From: Flavobacterium hibisci
Lineage (GTDB): Bacteria; Bacteroidota; Bacteroidia; Flavobacteriales; Flavobacteriaceae
Length of the DNA stretch: 64,000 nucleotides
Reading direction: 5' to 3'
Assembly: GCF_020026925.1 (NCBI RefSeq)
Contig: NZ_JAIQDW010000001.1
Span: 434,001-498,000 of the forward strand
Shown piece after piece: positions 40,845 to 49,739 of this stretch (position 1 is the first letter of the stretch; every line of letters begins with the position of its first letter). Below the pieces are notes generated by a model. That model had not been told where the DNA came from. It searched no databases and was given only the letters and a program-made list of their open reading frames with translations. The translations under genes and the position numbers were made by a program.

Positions 40845-43025
40845 CTAATACATTTCTTTGCTTTCACACCATTTTTCTTCCCACTGTTTGATTGATGCCC
40901 TTACTTTGGCTTCTTCAAATGGTGCGTTGCTGACAGCAGATTCTCTTTGAGCCTGTAAAAACATTTTCCATCTTGGCCAGTAAAAATCTTTATACATGCC
41001 TTTCCATGCTCTTGATGCATAATCGTTTAGATGGCCTTCTCCTCCCCATAATGTTATTAATGCTTTGGCATTTTTTAAATATATCTTAGATGCATCAGGA
41101 GAATCTCCATAATCCCAAGCTGATTTTAGCCAGTAATTCAGATTATTCAACGGCTGACCTGACATCATCCTGTCAATATCAAAAGCTGTTTTTTCTATTT
41201 CTTTAAATAAATCGTCTCCTTTTTTGATGTCTTTAGATTGATAAGCTGCAACACATTCCATTAGTAAATCATCAATTCGTAATGAATAATAATGTCTCGA
41301 AACATCAATTAAATCATAATTATAAAGGTTATTTTTATTGAAATTTTTAGCTTCTTTTTTTAAGAGATCAATAGCTTGTTTTAGTTTTTCCTTGTCTCCC
41401 GGGTTACCTTTAAATTCTGTTACTTTTAATGTAGGCCTCTTAAAAAACAAATAAGCTCCAGCCCAGTCATTCCACCACCGTGTTTCCCAATATTTTGTGC
41501 TGTACACCGATTCTGTCAGCAATTGCCATGCTTCAATAACAGTAGCTGAAGTTTTTCCGTATCTGGCATTCAAATGTTTCTTTAACCATTCCTCTACAGG
41601 TTCTTTTCCCTGTGTCCACGGAAGATCATAAATGTATTCGTAAACTATTGAATTGTTATTCAATCCTTCAGGCATTACACCATAACCTACGATATTCCCT
41701 CTGTTAGGGTTTTGTAGTAAACTGGTAAGTTCCTTTTTGTAAAAATTTAAATCTCCGTAAACCGGGTTTGATCCTCCATAATTATGTACATAGCCGTAAG
41801 ACCATTGCTTACCATAAAAAGCTTCCTGATTCTCCCATACTTTGTATCTGTCATTGGCATAATCCTGAACTATCATTCTGTCATTGGGTACTTTACTTAA
41901 AAAAGCTTTGGTAGCTTCTTTAGTCCAAAATTCTTTATTATCGCCAAAAAGCCATCCCTGCATTACCCAGGTCGCTTTTGGAGAAGCTTCATTGATAGTT
42001 TCAAAAATGGTTTTGCCGTAATCTGCCAGTTCCTCATACTTGTGTTCTTCAGAAACCGGCGGTGTTATTTCGTTAAAAGAATCTGCCAGATAAAATTCAG
42101 ACTGTCCGTATGTTTTAGTGTAAATTTCTATAAAACGTTTTCCAATTTCTTTAAACAAAGGATCATTAGGATCCAAAAGGTAAGTGCTTTCAAACCCTCC
42201 TCCTGACCATGATTTTAATTCCTTTATTTTTGAATTAGGATGCGAGTCTGCAAAGGCCTTAGGCACATACCCGCTAAAAGCAGGCACAACCGGATGCATG
42301 CCTAAAGTTCTCATCTTTTGTAAAATCTGTTTCTGAACTTCTTTCTTTTTATTAATAAATTCCTGAGGTAAAGGTCCATCAAGGCTATTTATATTCCCCA
42401 TTCGCTGCCATGGCAAAAATGCCGGCCCTGCAAAATGAGCCTGCAATTGGCCGTCTGTCAATCCGTATCCTTTCCATAATTCCTGCCATACAGCCTCCTG
42501 TCCTTCTAATGCTGTAGGCAGATTAATTCCGTGGAGTGCCATCCAGTCAATTTCCTGTTCCCAGCGTTTCCAGTCCCACCAGGGTGTTGTGTATCCAAAA
42601 GTACAGGCATTTAGATATTTTCTGTATTTAAAAGGCGTAGCAAGTTTTTTTGAATATGCTGGCCACTTTTTAGGTAAGCTGATTCTATTGCCTTCCCAGC
42701 TAACCGAAGCAGCTCCAATATCCCTAAGAAATGTATAAGCGGCATAGCAAACAGATGTATTGGATGTTCCGGTAATTTTTACCCTGTTTCCTGTTACTTC
42801 AACTTCAGACCAATCCGCATTTTGGCTTTTATTTTCGATAAGATGCAGATCAAATTCTTTGACCCTATTACCTATCAGTCTTTCCATCACCGCTAAAGCA
42901 CTTTTGGTATTATCTGCACTTTGACAATACACTTTAGTCCCCAACAGAAATAACATTACAAAAACCAGTATACTATCCTTTATTAAGGAATTATAGTTTT
43001 TGAATTCTAAACAATCACTTTTCAT
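40845..43025 (-). CDS. GH89 alpha-N-acetylglucosaminidase, secreted
   Basis: A 726-residue exported enzyme (signal peptide about 1-35, ending K-V-Y-C-Q) removing terminal alpha-GlcNAc. Catalytic glutamates align with human NAGLU E316 and E446: here E319 in D-S-F-N-E-I-T-P-P and E453 in V-M-P-E-G-L. The N-terminal NAGLU domain, central barrel and C-terminal helical domain are all present. Substrates in nature include heparan-type chains, mucin caps and GlcNAc-alpha-linked glycolipid heads. It leads the two-gene transcript with NagB/PIG-L, and its promoter shares the HTCS element with susC. Confidence 0.93.
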   Translation of the reverse strand: MKSDCLEFKNYNSLIKDSILVFVMLFLLGTKVYCQSADNTKSALAVMERLIGNRVKEFDLHLIENKSQNADWSEVEVTGNRVKITGTSNTSVCYAAYTFLRDIGAASVSWEGNRISLPKKWPAYSKKLATPFKYRKYLNACTFGYTTPWWDWKRWEQEIDWMALHGINLPTALEGQEAVWQELWKGYGLTDGQLQAHFAGPAFLPWQRMGNINSLDGPLPQEFINKKKEVQKQILQKMRTLGMHPVVPAFSGYVPKAFADSHPNSKIKELKSWSGGGFESTYLLDPNDPLFKEIGKRFIEIYTKTYGQSEFYLADSFNEITPPVSEEHKYEELADYGKTIFETINEASPKATWVMQGWLFGDNKEFWTKEATKAFLSKVPNDRMIVQDYANDRYKVWENQEAFYGKQWSYGYVHNYGGSNPVYGDLNFYKKELTSLLQNPNRGNIVGYGVMPEGLNNNSIVYEYIYDLPWTQGKEPVEEWLKKHLNARYGKTSATVIEAWQLLTESVYSTKYWETRWWNDWAGAYLFFKRPTLKVTEFKGNPGDKEKLKQAIDLLKKEAKNFNKNNLYNYDLIDVSRHYYSLRIDDLLMECVAAYQSKDIKKGDDLFKEIEKTAFDIDRMMSGQPLNNLNYWLKSAWDYGDSPDASKIYLKNAKALITLWGGEGHLNDYASRAWKGMYKDFYWPRWKMFLQAQRESAVSNAPFEEAKVRASIKQWEEKWCESKEMY

Positions 43026-43086
43026 ACAGATATCTATTTATAGATTAACACAATTTATTTTATTAAAAGCATACACATAAAAAATA

Positions 43087-43112
43087 GGGAGATTAAAATC
43101 AATTAATCTCCC
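43087..43112 (-). terminator. Terminator-like hairpin in the GH89 leader
   Basis: A 10-bp perfect stem (GGGAGATTAA / TTAATCTCCC) with 6-nt loop. On the minus strand the next bases are TATTTTTTATG. It lies between the predicted GH89 promoter (43211-43266) and the GH89 ATG, about 60 nt before the start codon. It may act as an attenuator rather than as the end of a gene, since no gene lies immediately upstream. Confidence 0.6.
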
Positions 43113-43148
43113 CTCAAATCAACTTAAAAACTAACACAAAATTTAAGT

Positions 43149-43169
43149 TCAATATTTTAAAAATATTGA
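43149..43169. repeat. AT-rich palindrome in the GH89 leader
   Basis: Ten-bp perfect arms (43149-43158 and 43160-43169) about one central base. On the minus strand it contains a seven-codon frame starting ATGTCAATA and ending TGA. Significance uncertain; AT-rich palindromes arise easily in this genome. Confidence 0.4.
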
Positions 43170-43210
43170 CATGAAAACACTAATCTTCAACCACAATGAT
43201 TAATTAATGA

Positions 43211-43266
43211 TAAAATTACTCTGAAAGAATATCTAAGAAATGGACGCATTATTCAAAACTATGGAC
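43211..43266 (-). promoter_or_regulatory. Predicted HTCS-controlled promoter of GH89
   Basis: On the plus strand TAAAATTA (43211-43218, one base off the -7 consensus complement), ATGGAC at 43240-43245 and ATGGAC at 43261-43266. Spacing between half-sites is 21 bp, and from the -7 element to the first half-site 29 bp, as in the susC and MIOX promoters. The predicted leader is about 180 nt and includes the hairpin at 43087-43112. The wider 625-bp gap 43026-43650 holds this, the talB terminator and no recognisable gene. Confidence 0.75.
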
Positions 43267-43483
43267 ATATTATCCATTGCTTCAAATTGAAAATAATTGT
43301 TAATCTATTGATTAAAAATCACCCTTAGTTATGAAGAAGCTGTTAGGGTAAATTGATAATTTTGTTTGGGAATATTATCAGGATTATTAGCCTATTTAAT
43401 TATATTAAAGGAAGTTATTCTTAATGTTAAAATGCTGAAGCTTTTTCAGCTATTTAAGTCTATATACTATACTAAAAATAAAA

Positions 43484-43527
43484 AAACCATATCAAACCTC
43501 ACATGAAATTGAGATTTAATATGGTTT
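43484..43527 (-). terminator. Terminator after transaldolase
   Basis: An outer 9-bp stem (AAACCATAT / ATATGGTTT) is extended by an inner stem (plus strand AAACCTCA-type arm against TGAGATTT) with G-U pairs. On the minus strand it ends in seven Ts. It lies about 125 bp after the talB stop. Confidence 0.8.
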
Positions 43528-43650
43528 CATTAAAAAAATTAAAAGAAAGTTTATCTAAAATCTTGTGTAAACTTTTTATACATAAGAATTATGAAATTGC
43601 CTTTACCTTTTTATCAAACAACTTGATTTAGTAAAATACAATTAAAACTT

Positions 43651-44307
43651 TTAAAGATTCATTTTTTTTGCATCTTCAACAAATTGCTTTAAACCAATAT
43701 CTGTAAGTGGATGTTTTAATAAACCTTTAATTGCAGACAAAGGTCCGGTCATCACATCTGATCCGATTTTGGCACAATTTACAATATGCATGGTATGCCT
43801 TACAGAGGCAGAAAGTATCTGTGTTTCATAATTATAATTGTCGTAAATCTGTCTGATTTCGGCAATTAGATTCATTCCATCTGTAGAAACATCATCCAAT
43901 CTTCCTAAAAAAGGAGAAACATAAGTAGCCCCTGCTTTTGCAGCTAATAACGCCTGACCTGCCGAGAATACCAAAGTTACATTCGTTCTGATTCCTTTTG
44001 AAGAAAAATATTTGCAGGCTTTTACGCCATCGCCAATCATAGGTAGTTTTACAACAATCTGTTTATGTAAAGCTGCCAGTTCTTCTCCTTCCCTAACCAT
44101 TCCTTCATAATCTGTAGAAATAACTTCTGCAGAAACATCTCCATCAACAATATTGCAAATATCAAGATAATGCTTCAAAATATTATCTTTTCCTGTAATG
44201 CCTTCTTTGGCCATCAATGAAGGATTTGTTGTAACTCCGTCTAAAACTCCCATAGTCTGGGCTTCTTTAATATCTTCTAAATTTGCGGTGTCTATAAAAA
44301 ATTTCAT
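43651..44307 (-). CDS. Small transaldolase (TalC/FSA-type)
   Basis: A 218-residue cytoplasmic TIM-barrel enzyme of the short transaldolase class. The N-terminal M-K-F-F-I-D-T-A-N and the V-T-T-N-P-S-L motif are typical; the Schiff-base lysine lies in V-V-K-L-P. It moves a dihydroxyacetone unit between sedoheptulose-7-P and fructose-6-P in the non-oxidative pentose phosphate pathway, which takes xylulose-5-P from XylB. Some members act instead as fructose-6-P aldolases. It lies 316 bp after xylA on the same strand, in a gap rich in hairpins. Confidence 0.92.
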   Translation of the reverse strand: MKFFIDTANLEDIKEAQTMGVLDGVTTNPSLMAKEGITGKDNILKHYLDICNIVDGDVSAEVISTDYEGMVREGEELAALHKQIVVKLPMIGDGVKACKYFSSKGIRTNVTLVFSAGQALLAAKAGATYVSPFLGRLDDVSTDGMNLIAEIRQIYDNYNYETQILSASVRHTMHIVNCAKIGSDVMTGPLSAIKGLLKHPLTDIGLKQFVEDAKKMNL

Positions 44308-44623
44308 TAGTTGTGGTTTATTTTTTTTTGATTATTAATAGTATTTAATCCTCATTCAATAAATGAACTGGAAATAAATAAATTTTATGTATTACGAAAG
44401 ATGGTGAAGAAAATCACCGTAAAAACTTGTTTCAGCCATTTTTTTGTAAAATCCAATGATATGACCGTTGATTATTTAACATCAACGGCCAAAAATTACT
44501 AAGTAATCCACTGAATTTTCTCCGGCAAATACACTAACCAAAAATATTTGCCAGAGATAAAAAACTACAAAACAATCATGATTTCGGTTTTTGATAACCG
44601 AAAAGTTTCTTTAATCAAATCAA
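44308..44623. other. 316-bp spacer between xylA and transaldolase with four hairpins
   Basis: No gene seen. Four short stem-loops occur: GGTGA/TCACC (44403-44418), CCGTTGAT/ATCAACGG (44465-44488), GGCAAATA/TATTTGCC (44524-44552) and TTTCGGTT/AACCGAAA (44582-44603). The last is about 20 bp after the xylA stop and may be its terminator. The others could be regulatory or remnants. Confidence 0.5.
44582..44603 (-). terminator. Probable terminator after xylA
   Basis: An 8-bp perfect stem with 6-nt loop 21 bp after the xylA stop. The T tract that follows on the minus strand is weak, so partial read-through into talB is possible. Confidence 0.5.
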
Positions 44624-45949
44624 TTAAATGTATTGATTGATGATGTTTTCAAACAATTCCTGTTTACCGCTTTGAAGCGTTAGTTCTCCATTTTGGTTTG
44701 CGATATCGTATAAATCTTTAAGGTTTAATTTTCCATCAGCAAAATCTTTACCTTTTCCTGAATCGAATGAGCTGTATCTTTCTTTTCTTAATTTCTCGTA
44801 AGGAGAAGAAGTGATGATTTTATCAGCTGTCAGTAATGCTCTTGCAAAAGTATCTGCTCCGCCAATGTGTGCTAAGAAAACATCTTCTAAATCTGTAGAG
44901 TTTCTTCTGATTTTAGCATCAAAATTAACTCCACCACCTTGTAATCCGCCAGCTTTTAAGAATACCAACATCGCTTCAGTAGTTTCCTGAATGTTATTTG
45001 GAAATTGGTCGGTATCCCAACCATTTTGGTAATCACCTCTGTTTGCATCAATACTTCCTAACATTCCTGCTTTTGCCGCAACTTCAATTTCATGTTGGAA
45101 AGTGTGCTGAGCCAATGTAGCGTGATTTACTTCAATGTTGATTTTAAAATCTTTGTCTAAGCCGTACTCTTTTAAGAATCCAATTGCTGTTGCAGAGTCA
45201 AAATCGTATTGGTGTTTAGATGGTTCCATTGGTTTTGGCTCAATAAAGAAAGTTCCTTTAAAACCTTGTGCTCTTGCGTAATCTCTTGACATTGTTAAGA
45301 ATTGTGCCATGTGGTCTAATTCCCTTCCCATATCTGTATTCAATAAAGACATATAACCTTCTCTACCTCCCCAGAATACATAATTTTCACCATCAAGAGC
45401 GATTGTAGCATCCAAAGCTAATTTTACTTGTCCACCAGCTCTTGCCACAACATTAAAATCTGGGTTTGTAGCCGCTCCGTTCATGAATCTTGGATTAGAG
45501 AAACAGTTTGAAGTTCCCCAAAGCAATTTAATCCCTGATGCTGCTTTTTTCTCTTTTAAGTATTCTGTAATGAATGCTAAGCGTTTTTCTGATTCTGCGA
45601 AAGTTGCTCCTTCAGCAATCAAATCGTAATCGTGGAAACAGAAATAATCGAATCCCATTTTGCTGATAAATTCAAAAGCTGCATCTGCTTTATCCTTTGC
45701 AGCCTGATAAGGGTCTGAAGATTGGTCCCATGCAAAATTTTGTGTCCCTGGTCCGAATGGATCGCTACCTTGTCCACAGAATGTATGCCAGTAAGCGATT
45801 GCAAATCTAAAGTGCTCACGCATTGTTTTTCCGGCTACAACCTGATCCGGGTTGTAATATTTAAATGCTAAAGGATTATCTGATTCTTTTCCTTCAAATT
45901 TAATTTCACCAATACCTTTGTAGTATTCTTTATTTCCTAAAGTTATCAT
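44624..45949 (-). CDS. xylA: Xylose isomerase
   Basis: A 441-residue class II xylose isomerase converting D-xylose to D-xylulose in the cytoplasm. Seen directly: catalytic region F-C-F-H-D-Y-D, the V-F-W-G-G-R-E-G-Y segment, metal ligands in [10 protein letters not shown] and the later I-D-A-N-R-G-D. It begins 10 bp after the xylB stop in a regulator-xylB-xylA operon. Confidence 0.96.
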   Translation of the reverse strand: MITLGNKEYYKGIGEIKFEGKESDNPLAFKYYNPDQVVAGKTMREHFRFAIAYWHTFCGQGSDPFGPGTQNFAWDQSSDPYQAAKDKADAAFEFISKMGFDYFCFHDYDLIAEGATFAESEKRLAFITEYLKEKKAASGIKLLWGTSNCFSNPRFMNGAATNPDFNVVARAGGQVKLALDATIALDGENYVFWGGREGYMSLLNTDMGRELDHMAQFLTMSRDYARAQGFKGTFFIEPKPMEPSKHQYDFDSATAIGFLKEYGLDKDFKINIEVNHATLAQHTFQHEIEVAAKAGMLGSIDANRGDYQNGWDTDQFPNNIQETTEAMLVFLKAGGLQGGGVNFDAKIRRNSTDLEDVFLAHIGGADTFARALLTADKIITSSPYEKLRKERYSSFDSGKGKDFADGKLNLKDLYDIANQNGELTLQSGKQELFENIINQYI

Positions 45950-45959
45950 TTTATTTTTT

Positions 45960-47441
45960 TTATTTATTTGTTAATATTAATTCTAATTCTTTTTTCCAGT
46001 TTTGATATGCCTTTTCATATTCCTCTTTGTTTTTTAAAGGTAAAAAGGTCATTACGTGATCATTGGTTGTAATTGCTGAACCAAACTTTTCGAAGTCCCC
46101 ATCAGTTAAACCTACAGCTCTGGCAGCTCCAACAGCTCCGGTAGTATTGTAAATTTCTATTTCGTGTCCGATTAATGTTGCAACTGTGTTAGAGAAAATT
46201 TCTGAACGGAATAAATTATCATTCCCGGCTCTGATTACATTGATTTTCGCATTATCATCTTTCAAGCATTCCATTCCATACACAAACGAAAACGCAATTG
46301 CTTCTAAAGATGCTCTGTATAAGTGAGCGTTGGTATGGATATTAAAATTCAGATTCAAAATATGAGATCCGATATTTTTATTGTTGAACATTCTTTCGGC
46401 ACCATTTCCAAACGGAATAACAACTAATCCTTGTGAACCCACATTTACCTGAGATGCTTTTTCATTCATCTCTTCATATGACTCACTTCCTATGTTGTTA
46501 CGCATCCATCTGTATTGGATTCCGGCTCCGTTTATATTCAGCAATTTTCCAACTCTCGGATTTGATTCAGCATAATTAACATGAACGAAGTTGTTCACAC
46601 GAGTACTTTTACCAGAATTGGTTTCAGTAACAGCATAAAAAACACCAGATGTACCTCCTGTTGCCGCGACTTCTCCAGGACGCAATACATTAAGTGATAA
46701 TGCATTGTTAGGCTGATCTCCTGCTCTGTAAACAATTGGAATTCCGGCAGGAAGACCTGATTCCTGTGAACCTTTTTCGGTAACTATGCCCTGATTTGTA
46801 AAATTTTCTACAATATTTGGCGTAAGTGATGGATCGATTTCGTAATAATCCAAAAGCCAGTCCGCTACTTTATTTTCTTTGTAATCCCAAAGCATTCCTT
46901 CAGACAACCCATTTTTAGTTGTTGTTACCTCGCCGGTTAATTTCAAAGCGATGTAATCTCCAGGAAGCATGTATTTAGCAATTTTACTGTAAACCTGAGG
47001 TTCATTTTCTTTAACCCATTTCAATTTTGAAGCAGTAAAATTCCCTGGCGAATTCAACAAATGTTCAGCACATTTTTCAGCTCCGATTTCAGTATAAGCT
47101 TTGTTTCCTATTTCAACAGCGCGGCTGTCACACCAGATGATAGAGTTACGCAGGGATTTGCCGTCTTTGTCTACAATAACCAGTCCGTGCATTTGATAAG
47201 AAATACCAATTCCCTGAATTTTAGAAGCGTCAATATTAGCTTCCTTTATTGCTCTTTTCGTTGCTGTACAAATGTATTGCCACCACATTTCGGGATCCTG
47301 TTCTGCCCAGTCTGGCTGTAATGACGAAATTTCCATTTCGTTTTGCGGCTCGTTTAATACAATTACTTTTTTTCCCGTTGCTGCTTCCACCAGGCCAACC
47401 TTGACCGAAGAGCTTCCGATATCATATCCTATATAATACAT
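45960..47441 (-). CDS. xylB: Xylulokinase
   Basis: A 493-residue FGGY-family kinase phosphorylating D-xylulose to xylulose-5-P. The phosphate loop [10 protein letters not shown] is at the N-terminus. Y-Q-M-H-G-L and R-A-G-D-Q-P-N-N-A (catalytic aspartate) are seen, with the C-terminal A-T-G-G-T-S-G nucleotide segment. It begins 4 bp after the regulator's stop and is followed by xylA after 10 bp, giving a tight three-gene operon. Confidence 0.95.
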   Translation of the reverse strand: MYYIGYDIGSSSVKVGLVEAATGKKVIVLNEPQNEMEISSLQPDWAEQDPEMWWQYICTATKRAIKEANIDASKIQGIGISYQMHGLVIVDKDGKSLRNSIIWCDSRAVEIGNKAYTEIGAEKCAEHLLNSPGNFTASKLKWVKENEPQVYSKIAKYMLPGDYIALKLTGEVTTTKNGLSEGMLWDYKENKVADWLLDYYEIDPSLTPNIVENFTNQGIVTEKGSQESGLPAGIPIVYRAGDQPNNALSLNVLRPGEVAATGGTSGVFYAVTETNSGKSTRVNNFVHVNYAESNPRVGKLLNINGAGIQYRWMRNNIGSESYEEMNEKASQVNVGSQGLVVIPFGNGAERMFNNKNIGSHILNLNFNIHTNAHLYRASLEAIAFSFVYGMECLKDDNAKINVIRAGNDNLFRSEIFSNTVATLIGHEIEIYNTTGAVGAARAVGLTDGDFEKFGSAITTNDHVMTFLPLKNKEEYEKAYQNWKKELELILTNK

Positions 47442-47445
47442 AATT

Positions 47446-48456
47446 TTATAATGATTCTCTTAATATTAAACTTGTTGGTACGTAACACTGAATTACTTCG
47501 TCATTTGTAATAAATGCTGCTGCTTTTGTTCCTATTTCTTTAAAATCAGTTGAAATAACTGAAATTCCTTTATAAATAAATTTTTTCATTGGCGTTTCAT
47601 TATAAGACAAAAAGCCAACATCCTGACCAGGCTCGAATTCTTTCTCTTTGCATTGTTCTAAAAAATGACCTAAAATGCGGTCGCTGATACTTATATAAGC
47701 GACTCCTTTTTCAATACTAAACTTTTTCGAATCTGTAATGATTTCATTTTTAAAATTAAAATCGATACAGAATTTCTTAAAGCTCTCCAGTGTTTCTTTT
47801 GGATGATTCGTGTAATCCGGATAAACAAAACAGATGCTTTTATATTTTTTAAACAAATCAACTGCTTCTTTTAATGCACTGTAAAATGCTTTTCCAAAAT
47901 CCTGAAAAACATAATTATTTTCTTTTTTCGAATGTATATTCCAGTCAATCAAAAGCAATTTATCATTCGAAATAGCGGATAAAATTGATGACACCTCTTT
48001 ATCATCAAAATTCATTACTACATATTTATAATACTTTCCGACACTATTGTTGATAATCGTTTTAAAAACTTCAATATTATAATGATGAAATTGTACATCA
48101 GTAATAATATTATCAGGTAAATTATTCACAAATGAGTGATATAAAACCTCTTTATATGCTTTGAAAGTATCTAATACCAAAAGCACTTTTCTTGTTTCCC
48201 CTGAAACATAGTATCCCTTATTCGGAACAGAATCAATTATTTTCTGATCTTTTAAAATTGAATATGCTTTAAAAACAGTATCTCTTGACAACTGATTTTC
48301 TTTGCAAATGGCATTTACGGACGGAAGCAAATCCCCTTTCTGTAAAATGTTCTCTGCAATCGCATTATTTATGCCGTTAACCAATTGCTGGTATTTCGGA
48401 ATATCACTATCATGATTAATTACAAATACAAACTTTTCCTGTTCTTCGTTTAGCAT
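47446..48456 (-). CDS. GntR-type transcription regulator with sugar-binding domain
   Basis: A 336-residue regulator. Residues about 14-80 are a GntR winged helix (P-K-Y-Q-Q-L-V-N-G-I-N, L-S-R-D-T-V-F-K-A-Y). Residues about 90-336 look like a periplasmic-binding-protein type ligand domain, as in LacI and AraR regulators. It is first in the operon with xylB and xylA, so it probably senses xylose or another pentose and controls this operon. The 26 bp before the ATG contains three exact tandem GTTC(C/T) pentamers (48460-48474), a possible autoregulatory site. Confidence 0.88.
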   Translation of the reverse strand: MLNEEQEKFVFVINHDSDIPKYQQLVNGINNAIAENILQKGDLLPSVNAICKENQLSRDTVFKAYSILKDQKIIDSVPNKGYYVSGETRKVLLVLDTFKAYKEVLYHSFVNNLPDNIITDVQFHHYNIEVFKTIINNSVGKYYKYVVMNFDDKEVSSILSAISNDKLLLIDWNIHSKKENNYVFQDFGKAFYSALKEAVDLFKKYKSICFVYPDYTNHPKETLESFKKFCIDFNFKNEIITDSKKFSIEKGVAYISISDRILGHFLEQCKEKEFEPGQDVGFLSYNETPMKKFIYKGISVISTDFKEIGTKAAAFITNDEVIQCYVPTSLILRESL

Positions 48457-48573
48457 ACTGTTCCGTTCTGTTCTGGTCTGCTAATTTAAATATTTTGTTT
48501 ATTTAAAAAAAATATTTTCTGTATATTTTTTCTTTTAAAAAAAAGGACTATATCAAATAATCAATAAATTATA

Positions 48574-48639
48574 ACAACTCAAAAGCATATTTCATTCTTA
48601 TTTTCTAAAAATTTAAATATAAAATATGCTTTTAGTTGT
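48574..48639 (-). terminator. Long hairpin after GH43
   Basis: Arms 48574-48592 and 48622-48639 pair over 18 bp with one bulged base (core AAAAGCATATTT). The 29-nt loop is long for a terminator, but its place 44 bp after the GH43 stop supports a role in 3' end formation. Confidence 0.6.
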
Positions 48640-48682
48640 ACATGACTAGCTATAATTTGATTAGAATTATAAAATCAAATGC

Positions 48683-49708
48683 TTACATTTCTTTTCTGTA
48701 TGGATCAATTGTATTTATCGAGCCATCTTCATTATAAGTAATTTCAGTTACTTTTATCGATCTCAAATGGGTTACCCCTTTTGAAAGACTTGAATCATGA
48801 TAAAAAAGATACCATTTCCCATCCACTTCACAGATAGAATGATGTGAAGTCCAGCCAATTACAGGATTCAAAATCCTCCCCTGATACGTAAATGGGCCAT
48901 ATGGATTATCTCCAATTGCATAACAAATAAAGTGAGTATCACCAGTAGAATATGAAAAATAATACTTACCATTGTATTTGTGCATCCATGGACCTTCAAA
49001 GAAACGCTGCTCATTATTTCCGGCTAATAACACATCGCCATTTTTATCAAGGATTTTAATTTCTCTGGGAGACTCATTAAATTGAGTCATATCATCTGTA
49101 AGCATCCCTACTATTGGTCCTAATGCAGGCTCATTTTCACCCGGTTCTTCATTTACTTCAGAGAATTTATTGTTTCGGTATTTTTGAAGCTGGCCACCCC
49201 AAATTCCTCCAAAATAAAGATAAAATTTTCCATCTTCGTCTTCAAAAACTGCAGGATCAATTGAATAACTGCCCTTAATTGCTTCCGGTTCCGGAATAAA
49301 TGGACCAGTGGGAGAATCGCTTATAGCAACTCCAATCTGGAAAATTCCATCGGCACGTTTGGCCGGAAAATACAAATAATATTTACCATTCTTACAGGCA
49401 GCATCAGGAGCCCACATTTGTTTCTGAGCCCATGGAACATCCTTCACATGCAATGCAACTCCATTGTCTATTACTTCAGAATCTATACTTTCCATAGAGA
49501 ACACATGATAATCCTCCATACCAAAATGGTCACCGTTATCGTTAAAAGGAATACCGGCATCAATGTCGTGCGATGGATATATATATATTTTTCCGTTAAA
49601 TACATGTGCCGAAGGATCGGCCGTGTACATATGTTTAACTAATGGTTCTGATATGGCAATTTTATTGATTACCTCAAAATTAATGTGTTCAATGCTATCC
49701 TCAGGCAT
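48683..49708 (-). CDS. GH43 beta-xylosidase/arabinofuranosidase, cytoplasmic
   Basis: A 341-residue five-bladed propeller with no signal peptide. The three GH43 acidic residues are in T-A-D-P-S-A-H-V-F (base), S-I-D-P-A-V-F (pKa modulator) and F-E-G-P-W-M-H (acid). It probably hydrolyses imported xylo- or arabino-oligosaccharides. It lies 31 bp after the GPH symporter gene, so import and cleavage are coupled. Activity on xylose versus arabinose links is not decided by sequence. Confidence 0.9.
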   Translation of the reverse strand: MPEDSIEHINFEVINKIAISEPLVKHMYTADPSAHVFNGKIYIYPSHDIDAGIPFNDNGDHFGMEDYHVFSMESIDSEVIDNGVALHVKDVPWAQKQMWAPDAACKNGKYYLYFPAKRADGIFQIGVAISDSPTGPFIPEPEAIKGSYSIDPAVFEDEDGKFYLYFGGIWGGQLQKYRNNKFSEVNEEPGENEPALGPIVGMLTDDMTQFNESPREIKILDKNGDVLLAGNNEQRFFEGPWMHKYNGKYYFSYSTGDTHFICYAIGDNPYGPFTYQGRILNPVIGWTSHHSICEVDGKWYLFYHDSSLSKGVTHLRSIKVTEITYNEDGSINTIDPYRKEM

Positions 49709-49739
49709 AGTTTCTTTTGTTTTAAATGATAGTATAATT

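Noticed and set aside
40814..40867. Upstream start for NagB/PIG-L overlapping the GH89 gene
   Set aside because: It would add 18 basic residues and overlap the GH89 coding end by 23 bp; the ATG at 40813 matches NagB starts.
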